This document shows, in pieces, positions 1 through 7,714 of a DNA stretch of 42,478 nucleotides (position 1 is its first letter; each line of letters opens with the position of its first letter). A model generated the notes under the pieces. The model was not told where the DNA came from and did no database searches. It was given only the letters and a program-made list of their open reading frames with translations. The translations under genes and the position numbers were made by a program. Source of the DNA: DATJUF01 sp035502655. GTDB lineage: Bacteria > Desulfobacterota > Binatia > Binatales > Binataceae. The stretch spans positions 1-42,478 of the forward strand of contig DATJUF010000261.1 in NCBI GenBank assembly GCA_035502655.1, read 5' to 3'.

Positions 1-288
1 GAACCGTATCATCGCGAACGCGCCGGCGAGTTGACCGCGCTCTATACGCTCACGCGCTTTCAGGGCGAGGGCGTGGCGGCTGAATTGGTCAAGGAAGTTC
101 TGAAAGAGGCGGCGGCGCGCCGCCTACGCTACGTATTTGCATGCACGTCAGAGGAGCACGCTGCGAATTTCTTCGATCGCATGAAGTTTAACCGGGTCGA
201 ATCAATCGGCGTCCCGCATGCGAAATGGCGCGGGTACGACAAGGCGCGCATCGCCCGCCTCATCGTCTTCCGCCACAACTTGACTTGA
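1..288 (+). CDS. GNAT acetyltransferase C-terminal fragment, probably N-acetylglutamate synthase (5' truncated by window edge)
   Basis: The reading frame is open from base 1 and stops with TGA at 286-288, giving 95 residues of a protein whose start lies outside the window. The fragment contains the GNAT acetyl-CoA loop as RFQGEG followed by a helix rich in Ala and Lys, then a FACTSEEHAANFFDRMKF segment and a KWRGYDKAR stretch near the end. This tail resembles the C-terminus of stand-alone ArgA-type N-acetylglutamate synthases (first step of arginine synthesis), which end with a similar Tyr-Asp-x-x-Arg pattern. Another GNAT enzyme is possible because the substrate-binding N-terminal part is not visible. 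It is the only gene on the plus strand in this window, convergent with the next one. Confidence 0.65.
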   Translation, partial: EPYHRERAGELTALYTLTRFQGEGVAAELVKEVLKEAAARRLRYVFACTSEEHAANFFDRMKFNRVESIGVPHAKWRGYDKARIARLIVFRHNLT

Positions 289-419
289 TTCATCGCACGA
301 ACGAACTATTTGGCTGTACCGTCTCAACCCCAACAAAACATATTGTGAGACCGTCTTCAGCACTTTGCGACGGTTGGCTATGAGAGTAACTTAAATCGGT
401 AAACCCTAGTTTTCAGCCC

Positions 420-437
420 GAAGCTCATTTGAGCTTC
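420..437 (-). terminator. short hairpin at the stop codon of the small membrane protein gene
   Basis: Bases 420-427 and 430-437 form a perfect 8-bp inverted repeat with a 2-base centre, overlapping the TGA of the upstream minus-strand gene. It sits between two convergent genes, where a terminator is expected. No run of T follows on either strand, so it may be a weak terminator or mRNA end-stabilising hairpin. Confidence 0.3.
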
Positions 438-897
438 ATAGTCGCTCAGATTCTTCGTGCATTATTACCCCTATGACCCGATTCCCGTAAGTGAGCAATA
501 CACCTACTATAATATATTCTACTATATCCCAATGCGATTTGACCGCTGCTGCCAACAGAGCCATCGGGACGACACCAACGCCTAGTAGGATGAGCCCCAC
601 AAAAAGGCCGAAATATCCCCAGAGCGAAAAAGACATCACTGCCGAGAAAAGCCAGACAGCGATACCGAATATGTAAGATGTAACGAGTATCGCGGCTCCA
701 GCGCCTGAACGGGTTCGCTTCCATATCGCGAAAAAGAAAAAGAATACGTTCGCAAGAATTGTAAGTTGGCCAAAAGAGATGAGAAGGCTGAAGAAACTTA
801 AGTAGGTAAAGGGATATACTTGGGGTATACAAATGGGCGATTCCAAAAGAACTGCTAACATGAAAGCCAAAAAAAGGAGAACGCCTATTGTTTTCAC
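436..897 (-). CDS. unrecognised small integral membrane protein
   Basis: I do not recognise this 153-residue protein. It starts with GTG behind an AGGAG motif about four bases upstream. The sequence is strongly hydrophobic, with roughly four predicted membrane-spanning stretches: around residues 3-20, 30-57 (an LSFFSLL...NVFFFFFAIW stretch), 68-92 and 95-118. A short soluble tail contains Glu/His residues. The 20 N-terminal residues could also be read as a signal peptide. The gene and its flanks are visibly richer in A and T than the ribosomal region, which suggests either relaxed codon selection or acquisition from elsewhere. It has no operon partner: the neighbour upstream is separated by 224 bases and a terminator. 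A second, shorter frame lies inside it but has no membrane logic and is taken as a shadow. Confidence 0.6.
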   Translation of the reverse strand: MKTIGVLLFLAFMLAVLLESPICIPQVYPFTYLSFFSLLISFGQLTILANVFFFFFAIWKRTRSGAGAAILVTSYIFGIAVWLFSAVMSFSLWGYFGLFVGLILLGVGVVPMALLAAAVKSHWDIVEYIIVGVLLTYGNRVIGVIMHEESERL

Positions 898-1055
898 ATG
901 CTCCTCACAAAATTGGCTATATCAGCGTAAGGTTGATTACATCAGTGATGAATTCCAGCATCAAATCTGCACCAACGAGCGTATCGCCCTGCCCGCCCAC
1001 TGTCATCCTTATTTCGTTGATCTGAGAAGGAGGCGACTGGCGGACTTGGAACGAA

Positions 1056-1085
1056 AAGAGCCGGTCCCGTTGGGGACCGGCTCTT
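1056..1085 (-). terminator. strong intrinsic terminator after the amidohydrolase gene
   Basis: A perfect 13-bp inverted repeat (1056-1068 with 1073-1085, loop of four bases) lies 36 bases beyond the amidohydrolase stop codon. On the minus strand the GC-rich stem is followed by TTTTCGTTCC. This is a textbook Rho-independent terminator for the minus-strand gene. The plus strand has no T tract after it. Confidence 0.9.
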
Positions 1086-1121
1086 CATCATACCTGGTTG
1101 CCGCTTTAATCGGCGAGACCG

Positions 1122-2354
1122 CTAGTTGATCGCTTTGCGCCGCTGCATCAGCAAGTCAACGTCAAAGTTGAAGATGCGCGCGGCGTTGAGCCCGAGAATT
1201 TTCGCGCGCTGCTCCTCGTTCAAATCACCCATCTGACGCTCGATCGCTTCAGCCGAATGCGGCCACGACCCTTCATGATGGGGATAGTCATTCGCCCACA
1301 TGAAGTTGTCGACGAGATCATACTTCACCGCCAGATCCAGGCCCACGCGGTCCTCCTGGAAGGTCGTAGCACCATTGCTGCGGAAGTATTCGCTCGGCAT
1401 CTTTGGAAGCTTCGGGAATGCCCACATATGATGCTTGCGATAGGCCTCGTCCATCGCGTCAAGCGCCCACGGCACCCAGCCGATTCCGCACTCGATCGCG
1501 GCAAAGCGCATTTTCGGGTAGCGCTCGATGACGCCCGAGGCGCAGAGATTCGCGATCGGCTCGATGGTCGGCGAGAGCGAATGCGACACGTAATTAATCA
1601 CGGCGCCGCCGTCCTTACGCGCTGCACGCGGGTCACGTCCGGTCGATATATGGAAAGTGATCGGCAGGTTGGCCTCCTGGATCAATTCCCACATCGGGTT
1701 GTAAATACCAAGATTGTAGTTTGGATGGCGCGCATCATAGTTGCCGAAAATCGGCTTGCATGGCAGCGACAAACCGCGAAAACCCATTTTCGCGACCCGC
1801 TCGATTTCCGCCATCGCCAGCTTGACATCGGAGGTCATAATCGCCGCCATCGGCGACATGAAGCTGTTGTACTTGCCAAAGGTCTCCCACGCCCAGTCGT
1901 TATAGACCTGGCATTGCGCGTTGCCGAATTCCGGGTCCTGGGTGGCCCACACCATCAGGCCCTTGTTCGGAAAAATGATTTCGGCGTCGATACCGTCACG
2001 CGCATGGTCCTTAATACGCTGCTCGGGATCATAGCCTGACTTGTTCCGCAATGCGTCCTCGCCCTCGAACTTGAAGCCATTGAAGTCCGGAGCGCGGGAC
2101 TTCTGCCAGCCTTCCGAGACCATCCACTTCACGCCGTTCTCGTCGGTCTCGATATGCGGCAAGCGATGGCGGTACTTGGCATCGATTCTTTCCTGCCAGA
2201 GGCCTCCAGGCTCGTTGCAATGGCAATCGGTTGAGATCATCAGGTACTTGTCAGGGTCGCCCGGCCGTGCAGTACGCTTCCAGCCTTCGGCGCCCGGCGT
2301 TTCGAGACGCCAGCGATTCGGTGGATTAACTTCGGTATTGGTATCCTCGATCAT
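1122..2354 (-). CDS. amidohydrolase family 2 (PF04909-like) metal-dependent hydrolase or decarboxylase
   Basis: This 410-residue protein has the layout of the amidohydrolase-2 family, TIM-barrel enzymes that hydrolyse or decarboxylate organic acids using a divalent metal. Visible signatures are the N-terminal DCHCNEP motif (residues about 43-49, the metal-binding strand 1), ITFHISTG with a candidate metal-ligand His, AAIECGIGWVPW, and near the C-terminus WANDYPHHEGSWPHS with the conserved Asp. The substrate cannot be inferred. Close relatives in my memory are uncharacterised proteins multiplied in Actinobacteria and in soil lineages such as Binatota, often with xenobiotic or terpenoid catabolism genes. 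Here it stands alone, with its own GGAG ribosome site nine bases before ATG and a strong terminator behind it. That makes it a probable single-gene unit, though read-through from clpB 140 bases upstream is possible. Confidence 0.85.
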   Translation of the reverse strand: MIEDTNTEVNPPNRWRLETPGAEGWKRTARPGDPDKYLMISTDCHCNEPGGLWQERIDAKYRHRLPHIETDENGVKWMVSEGWQKSRAPDFNGFKFEGEDALRNKSGYDPEQRIKDHARDGIDAEIIFPNKGLMVWATQDPEFGNAQCQVYNDWAWETFGKYNSFMSPMAAIMTSDVKLAMAEIERVAKMGFRGLSLPCKPIFGNYDARHPNYNLGIYNPMWELIQEANLPITFHISTGRDPRAARKDGGAVINYVSHSLSPTIEPIANLCASGVIERYPKMRFAAIECGIGWVPWALDAMDEAYRKHHMWAFPKLPKMPSEYFRSNGATTFQEDRVGLDLAVKYDLVDNFMWANDYPHHEGSWPHSAEAIERQMGDLNEEQRAKILGLNAARIFNFDVDLLMQRRKAIN

Positions 2355-2494
2355 CTAATTTTCTCCGTGAGATGGCTTAATCGTAGGAGCCATAACTTTT
2401 CATAGGTTAGGCTACTGCCCACCGGTGAGGTTGTCCAGTCAAGGTCTTGCGCATTGGCGGATTGCGCCTCAAAGGAGCTGGTTGATTCCCTGAC

Positions 2495-5101
2495 TTAGGC
2501 GGCGGCGCTTTGCGGCGCGCGAGCCCTGAAGTCCAGCCCTTGTGGGCCAGCGTCAACTGTTACATGGGCCCCATCGCGGACTTCACCGGCCAAGATCTTG
2601 CGTGCGAGTGCGGTCTCAAGCTCGCGCTGAATCATGCGCCGCAAGGGCCGCGCGCCATAGACCGGGTCGTAACCCTCGGAGGCGAAGTGGTCGCGCGCCT
2701 TGTCGGTCAGTTCGAGCTCGATCTTGCGCTCAGCCAGACGCTTGCGCAGGCGGCCGATTTGTATATCGACAATCGAGCGCAGCTCGTCTCTGTTCAATGG
2801 GCGAAATACCACGATCTCATCGACCCTGTTCAAGAACTCAGGCCGGAAACTCTGCCGCAGGACTTCGAGGCATTGTTCCTTCATCTTCTCGTAATTCTGA
2901 CCCTTGAACGACAGGATGAGCTGACTGGCCAGATTCGACGTCATAATCACGACGCAATTCTTGAAATCGACCGTGCGTCCCTGCCCGTCGGTGAGCCGTC
3001 CATCGTCCAGGAGTTGCAGCAGCACGTTGAAGACGTCCGGGTGGGCCTTTTCAATTTCGTCGAAGAGGATGACTGAGTACGGCCGCCGGCGCACGGCTTC
3101 AGTCAACTGCCCGCCCTCATCGTAGCCGACGTAACCAGGAGGGGCGCCGACAAGGCGCGAGACTGTATGCTTCTCCATGTACTCGGACATATCAATCCGA
3201 ACCATCGCGGCCTCGTCGTCGAACAGGAATTCAGCCAGCGCGCGGGCCAGCTCGGTCTTACCAACACCAGTCGGTCCCAGGAAGATGAACGAACCGATTG
3301 GCCGGTTGGGATCCTGTAGGCCAGCGCGTGCGCGAACGACCGCGTCGGCGACCGCCGAAACTGCCTCATCCTGGCCGATCACGCGCTTGTGAAGATGTTC
3401 TTCGAGATGGGCCAGCTTCTGCACTTCGCCTTCCATCAGGCGGGAAACTGGGATCCCGGTCCAGCGCGCCACGATTTCGGCAATATCCTCCTCGTCAACT
3501 TCCTCCTTGATCAACCGGCTACCGGCGGTCTGATCAGCTTTAGCCGCCTCGGTGAGTTCTTTTTCCAGGCCCGCGAGCTTACCGTACTGTAATTCCGCAA
3601 CCTTATTCAGGTCGTACTCGCGCTTGGCCTTATCGATTTCGAGACGCGTTTGCTCGATAGCGCTTTTGACTTTCGAGACCTTTTCCAGCTTGCCTTTTTC
3701 GGATTGCCATTGCGCTTCGACCTGGGCGCGCCGCGCCTGCTCCTCGGATAGTTCTTTCTCGATTTTCTCAAGCCTATCCTTCGAGGCTCTATCGGTCTCG
3801 CGCTTGAGCGCTTCGCGCTCGATCTCAAGCTGCATCACGCGCCGGTTCACTTCGTCGAGTTCGACCGGCATCGATTCTTTTTCGGTGCGAAGCTTGGCCG
3901 CGGCCTCATCGACCAGATCGATAGCCTTGTCGGGCAGGAAACGATCGGTGATGTAACGCTTCGCCAGGACTGCTGCTGCGACCAAAGCGGAATCTTTGAT
4001 ACGAATCCCATGATGGACTTCGTAGCGCTCCTTTAGGCCACGCAGGATCGAAATCGTATCTTCGACGCTCGGCTCTGCAACTATCACTGGCTGGAAGCGC
4101 CGCTCAAGTGCCGCATCCTTCTCAATATGTTTGCGATATTCGTCAAGCGTAGTCGCGCCGATACAATGCAGTTCGCCGCGCGCCAGCATCGGCTTGAGCA
4201 GGTTCGAGGCGTCCATTGCACCTTCCGCTGCGCCTGCGCCGATAACGGTATGCAATTCATCAATAAAGAGAATTATTTCCCCAGAGGCGTCCTGAACTTC
4301 TTTGAGAACGGCTTTCAAGCGCTCCTCGAATTCGCCGCGAAATTTGGCTCCGGCCACCAGTGCGCCCATATCGAGCGCAACGATGCGGCGATTCTTGAGC
4401 CCTTCCGGCACGTCACCAGAGACGACGCGCTGGGCTAATCCTTCGACGATAGCAGTTTTACCGACGCCTGGCTCGCCGACCAATACTGGATTGTTCTTCG
4501 TGCGCCGCGACAGAATCTGAATCACGCGGCGAATCTCTTCATCGCGGCCGATCACGGGATCGACTTTGCCGGCAGCCGCCAGCTTGGTCAGATCGCGTCC
4601 ATACTTTTCGAGCGACTGGTAAGTCGCTTCGGGATTCGCCGAGGTCACGCGCTGGCCGCCGCGCACTTTTTGCAAGGTGCTCATCAGCTTGTCGTGCGTC
4701 AGTCCCGCTTCGCGCAGGATTCTCGCCGTTGCGCCTGACTCGTCGAGCATCGCGATTAGAACATGCTCGATGGAGACATATTCGTCTTTGAGCTTGCCCG
4801 CCTCCTGCTCTGCGTGAGCGAGCACGCGGTTGAGCCGTTGAGTGATGTAGGTCTGACCAGCATCAGAACCGCCGCCAGTGACGGTGGGAATTTTGCGCAA
4901 CTCGTCTGCCAGCCGGCTCCGCACTTGACTAAGATCGGCGCCGGCGAGCTTCAGGATCGAAGACGCTAATCCATCGTCGTCAGCCACCATGGCCGCGGCC
5001 AGATGTTCGACGTCAACTGCCTGATGATGAGCACTGACCGCCGCGCTCTGGGCGTTGCCGAGAGCCTCCTGGAGCTTTTCGGTGAAACGATTTACGTTCA
5101 T
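2495..5101 (-). CDS. clpB: ATP-dependent disaggregase ClpB
   Basis: ClpB is the Hsp100 hexameric unfoldase that rescues aggregated proteins together with DnaK. The 868-residue length is normal. Domains in order: Clp N-domain (about 1-150), AAA-1 with Walker A GEPGVGKT at 209-216 and Walker B ending in Asp281-Glu282, a long coiled-coil middle domain (about 405-530, rich in Glu/Lys/Arg) that separates ClpB from ClpA/ClpC, AAA-2 with GPTGVGKT at 609-616 and VILFDE at 677-682, and the C-terminal D2-small domain with the GARPLRR sensor-2 motif. It lies 197 bases downstream of the Crp-type regulator on the same strand. I searched the upstream gap for a CIRCE element or a sigma32-like promoter and saw no convincing one. 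Start is the ATG giving the canonical MNVNRFTEKLQEAL beginning. Confidence 0.97.
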   Translation of the reverse strand: MNVNRFTEKLQEALGNAQSAAVSAHHQAVDVEHLAAAMVADDDGLASSILKLAGADLSQVRSRLADELRKIPTVTGGGSDAGQTYITQRLNRVLAHAEQEAGKLKDEYVSIEHVLIAMLDESGATARILREAGLTHDKLMSTLQKVRGGQRVTSANPEATYQSLEKYGRDLTKLAAAGKVDPVIGRDEEIRRVIQILSRRTKNNPVLVGEPGVGKTAIVEGLAQRVVSGDVPEGLKNRRIVALDMGALVAGAKFRGEFEERLKAVLKEVQDASGEIILFIDELHTVIGAGAAEGAMDASNLLKPMLARGELHCIGATTLDEYRKHIEKDAALERRFQPVIVAEPSVEDTISILRGLKERYEVHHGIRIKDSALVAAAVLAKRYITDRFLPDKAIDLVDEAAAKLRTEKESMPVELDEVNRRVMQLEIEREALKRETDRASKDRLEKIEKELSEEQARRAQVEAQWQSEKGKLEKVSKVKSAIEQTRLEIDKAKREYDLNKVAELQYGKLAGLEKELTEAAKADQTAGSRLIKEEVDEEDIAEIVARWTGIPVSRLMEGEVQKLAHLEEHLHKRVIGQDEAVSAVADAVVRARAGLQDPNRPIGSFIFLGPTGVGKTELARALAEFLFDDEAAMVRIDMSEYMEKHTVSRLVGAPPGYVGYDEGGQLTEAVRRRPYSVILFDEIEKAHPDVFNVLLQLLDDGRLTDGQGRTVDFKNCVVIMTSNLASQLILSFKGQNYEKMKEQCLEVLRQSFRPEFLNRVDEIVVFRPLNRDELRSIVDIQIGRLRKRLAERKIELELTDKARDHFASEGYDPVYGARPLRRMIQRELETALARKILAGEVRDGAHVTVDAGPQGLDFRARAPQSAAA

Positions 5102-5298
5102 GGTTGCTTGATTGCCTCTCGCAAAAATTAACCACGAAGCATAATGCTAGCAATTGTCAGCCGGACATCCCAATCGCGAGCCGGAGCGCCCGCAATTTAG
5201 TCGTTTAGCAGCACGATTGTCCTCTGCATTGGCTGCGCAAGCAGGGGCGGCGCCCTCCCTCAGGGCAATCCACAGGCGCACGGCTCCAGCCGGTTGGC

Positions 5299-6051
5299 TT
5301 AACCTCCGATGCCTACCCGCCGCGCCGAGGTGATCGGCCTCACTGCGCTCGTGCCATCAGCCTCAGATGGTGCCTGCGGTGGCTGCAGAAGAATATAACG
5401 GCGGCCTTCGCGAGCGATCGCACCCTCCGCCGCCATCTCTGCGAGCAACTTGCTCACCATCGGACGCGACCCGCCGATCATCTCGGCCAGCGCTTCTTGT
5501 CCGAGTTCCGGCAGCAACAGGATACCTTGGCCGCTTCGCTTCCCGTAGCGCCGGGCCAGTTCGGCAAAGACATCGTTGAGCCGCTCCCGCAGCGGCATCA
5601 CAAGGTAGTGTGCATAGCGGTGTACCATCGCGGACCATAGCGAATTGATCATCTCAGTCATGGCGAGCAGGGTTCCCGCTTCGAGCCCGCGCAGCACCCG
5701 CAACAGATCGTGGCGAGCGAACAAGGCCACTGACGCAACCGTCAGCGCCTCCGCTTCATAGAGCGGCAACTTGCCGCCCGCAGGAGCACCGAAATTCGCG
5801 TACCCAGCGAGATCGCCTGGACCCGCCAGGCCGATCAGAACCCGCTGGCCCTCCCAGCCGGAGCAATAGACTTTGACCATCCCGCTCATCACTGCGAAGA
5901 CCGCATCGGCGGACGAGGCGGCCGCCAGTAGTCGCGAGCCTTTTGGATAACGCACAATTGTGTAGCGGTTAAACAGCGCTCCGATAGCCTCAGACGGCAG
6001 TCCGCAGCGCGCAAGCCGATGCTTCAGCTTTTCCTCCCCCTCCACCACCAT
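5299..6051 (-). CDS. Crp/Fnr-family transcriptional regulator
   Basis: A 250-residue cyclic-nucleotide-binding-fold regulator. The N-terminal beta-roll (about residues 25-125) carries the recognisable YPKGSRL and VMSGMVKVY strands. The C-terminal winged helix contains EALAEMIGGSRPMVSKLLAEM, matching the Crp recognition-helix pattern. The usual phosphate-binding Arg-Ser/Thr pair of CRP is not evident in the corresponding loop. The N-terminal Cys cluster of FNR is also absent, so the effector is unknown. I chose the ATG at 6051 over an in-frame TTG at 6111 because a good promoter (-35 at 6106-6111, -10 at 6082-6087) would place transcription start inside any longer reading frame. It is followed after 197 bases by clpB and could act on its neighbours, but nothing in the sequence proves that. 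Confidence 0.85.
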   Translation of the reverse strand: MVVEGEEKLKHRLARCGLPSEAIGALFNRYTIVRYPKGSRLLAAASSADAVFAVMSGMVKVYCSGWEGQRVLIGLAGPGDLAGYANFGAPAGGKLPLYEAEALTVASVALFARHDLLRVLRGLEAGTLLAMTEMINSLWSAMVHRYAHYLVMPLRERLNDVFAELARRYGKRSGQGILLLPELGQEALAEMIGGSRPMVSKLLAEMAAEGAIAREGRRYILLQPPQAPSEADGTSAVRPITSARRVGIGG

Positions 6052-6081
6052 CCTGATTCTGCCCCCCGTTGCATGATGCCT

Positions 6082-6111
6082 ATTAAACGCAGAATAGCGG
6101 CAGCGTCTCAA
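6082..6111 (-). promoter_or_regulatory. sigma70-like promoter of the Crp/Fnr-type regulator
   Basis: On the minus strand TTGAGA (6106-6111) and TTTAAT (6082-6087) are separated by 18 bases. Each hexamer matches the sigma70 consensus at five of six positions. The predicted start of transcription, near 6075, leaves a leader of about 24 bases before the ATG at 6051. Confidence 0.6.
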
Positions 6112-6114
6112 GCG

Positions 6115-6144
6115 GATAGCTATTAGCGGAAGGTTATTACTATC
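6115..6144. promoter_or_regulatory. imperfect inverted repeat upstream of the regulator promoter, possible operator
   Basis: GATAGCTATTA (6115-6125) and TTATTACTATC (6134-6144) form an interrupted inverted repeat lying four bases upstream of the -35 hexamer. The position would suit an activator or autoregulatory site. The match is imperfect (one unpaired base, one mismatch), it does not resemble the CRP or FNR consensus, and it could be chance in an AT-rich stretch. Confidence 0.25.
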
Positions 6145-6278
6145 TGTAGCAGCTTCACGCGGTCAGGTCTTTTCTATCAGCTAATTTGCAGCAGTATTAA
6201 GCACTGCCAACGTAGAGCGCGACTAGTCCGCTCGGAGCCGTTTAGAGTCACGAAAGATCGTGTTTACTTAGAAGATAA

Positions 6279-6319
6279 TTCGGCAATAGTTACCCTGAAG
6301 CTGAGTGACTATTGCCGGA
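6279..6319 (-). terminator. hairpin terminator after tldE
   Basis: A perfect 10-bp inverted repeat (6281-6290 with 6308-6317), extendable by weaker pairs at both ends, lies just beyond the tldE stop codon. On the minus strand it is followed by a T/A-rich stretch (GAATTATCTTCT). It probably ends the tldD-tldE transcript before the regulator gene. Confidence 0.6.
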
Positions 6320-6349
6320 TGGATATCGGGATGGCCAGGAAGGCGCGAG

Positions 6350-7702
6350 CTATTCGCCGGCGATCATCATTTCAGCGATTTTAAGTGTCGGGGAAATTAC
6401 GGTAGAGCGCCATTTGAGGTCACTGCCGATCATCTCAATTGACTGAAACATCTGCTTGAGGTTGCCGGCAATGGTAATTTCCTGAACTGGAAATGCCAGC
6501 TCACCGTCCTCGATCCACATGCCGCCCGCTCCGCGCGAATAATCGCCGGTTACGCCATTCACGCCGAAGCCGATCAGTTCGGTAACGTAGAGTCCGCGTT
6601 TCACGGAACTGATGATTTCCTCAGGCGAGTAGGGACCTGCCTCAAGATAGAGGTTGGTCGGACTAACACTAGGCGAATCGCCGACCGAACGCGCCGCATT
6701 GCCGGTCGGCGCTAGATTGAGCTTGCGTGCGGAGTAGCTGTCCAGCAAGTAAGTTTTAAGTACACCCTTCTCGACGAGGCTCTTGCGGTTGGTCGGCAGT
6801 CCCTCACCATCGAATGGCTTGGATCCCATCCCGGCCACGATTGTGCCGTCGTCACAAATCGTAACACTCGCTGGCGCAATCGTCTCGCCGAGCTTACCTA
6901 CTAAAAACGAGGCACCTTTATAGAGGGCCGGACCCGAGGCTGCCCCGGCTAACGAGCGAAGCAGGCTCGCCGCCATATCAGGATCAAATACGATAGGCGC
7001 TCGCGTCGTCTTGATTTTACGTGAGCCAAGCCGCCGTAGCGCCCGTTTCGCCGCTATCAGGCCGACCTCTTCCGGATCTTCAAGCCGCCCGAAATGGCGG
7101 TTGGCGGTATACCAGTAACCCTGCTGCATTACGCCGCCGTTCGCCTGAGCGATTGGCGCTACTCCAAGGTTGAAAGAGGTCCCGCTGTAGTCGCCGAGAA
7201 ACCCGTTGCTGTTGCCAAAAATAATAGAGTAGCGGCCCGAATCAAACTCTGCACCTTCCGAATTGCGGATACGTGGGTCCGACTTGAGCGCCGCATCTTC
7301 GGCCTTGCGCGCCATCGCCAGCGCACGATCCGCATCGAGGATCCCTTGCACAGGGTCATTCAATTCGAGCTCTCGCACGACGCCCTGATGGAGCGCGGGG
7401 TCGGGTAACCCTGACCACGGGTCAGCCGCGGTCAGCTTCGCCAGCGTGACCGTATGAGCAATAAAAGGCTCCAGTTCGTCGCGCTCAAGCTCAGCCGTCG
7501 AAGCGTTTGCTGATGATTGCCCCACGAAAATTCTGATGCCCAATCGGCGTTCGCGTGAGCTTTTTAGCTTCTCAACGCCGCCCAGCCGTACACCTGCCGC
7601 TAGCGATTCCGCGCTAACACAAAGCACTTCGGCCGCGGTGGCGCCATTGCGCTTGGCCTGATCGAGCGCCCACTCAACTAACCCAGCGTCAATCTCCGCC
7701 AT
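6350..7702 (-). CDS. tldE: TldE/PmbA, partner subunit of the TldD-TldE metalloprotease
   Basis: This 450-residue protein is the catalytically inactive partner of TldD. The pair forms a heterodimeric protease that enters unfolded peptides through a cavity. In E. coli it matures microcin B17 and degrades the antitoxin CcdA. The sequence shows the family fold features (VRLGGVEKLKSS-type N-terminal strand, PLFNGE-region equivalent KPFDGEGLPTNRK, LDSYSARKL, PTGNA, and the C-terminal RGLYVTELIGFGVNGVTGDYSRGA block) but no HExxxH zinc motif, which is diagnostic for TldE rather than TldD. It starts 12 bases after tldD stops, so the two are almost certainly co-transcribed. A hairpin terminator follows. 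Confidence 0.92.
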   Translation of the reverse strand: MAEIDAGLVEWALDQAKRNGATAAEVLCVSAESLAAGVRLGGVEKLKSSRERRLGIRIFVGQSSANASTAELERDELEPFIAHTVTLAKLTAADPWSGLPDPALHQGVVRELELNDPVQGILDADRALAMARKAEDAALKSDPRIRNSEGAEFDSGRYSIIFGNSNGFLGDYSGTSFNLGVAPIAQANGGVMQQGYWYTANRHFGRLEDPEEVGLIAAKRALRRLGSRKIKTTRAPIVFDPDMAASLLRSLAGAASGPALYKGASFLVGKLGETIAPASVTICDDGTIVAGMGSKPFDGEGLPTNRKSLVEKGVLKTYLLDSYSARKLNLAPTGNAARSVGDSPSVSPTNLYLEAGPYSPEEIISSVKRGLYVTELIGFGVNGVTGDYSRGAGGMWIEDGELAFPVQEITIAGNLKQMFQSIEMIGSDLKWRSTVISPTLKIAEMMIAGE

Positions 7703-7714
7703 TAACCAGCCCCC

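Noticed and set aside
446..832. A 128-codon minus-strand frame inside the small membrane protein gene
   Set aside because: Alternative frame of the same strand; lacks the membrane-protein pattern of the main frame and a ribosome site.
833..1129. A 98-codon plus-strand frame between the membrane protein and the amidohydrolase
   Set aside because: It runs through the perfect terminator at 1056-1085 and overlaps both neighbours antisense; not protein-like.
1257..2039. A 260-codon plus-strand open frame inside the amidohydrolase gene
   Set aside because: Antisense to a full-length enzyme with clear family motifs; composition is His/Arg-rich as expected for a shadow frame.
2440..2470. GCGCA/TGCGC inverted repeat after clpB as a terminator
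   Set aside because: Only about five base pairs and no T tract on the minus strand; too weak to call.
5102..5298. Heat-shock control element (CIRCE or sigma32 promoter) before clpB
   Set aside because: No TTAGCACTC-type repeat and no convincing sigma32 hexamers; a short TTAGCAGCAC stretch is not repeated in inverted form.
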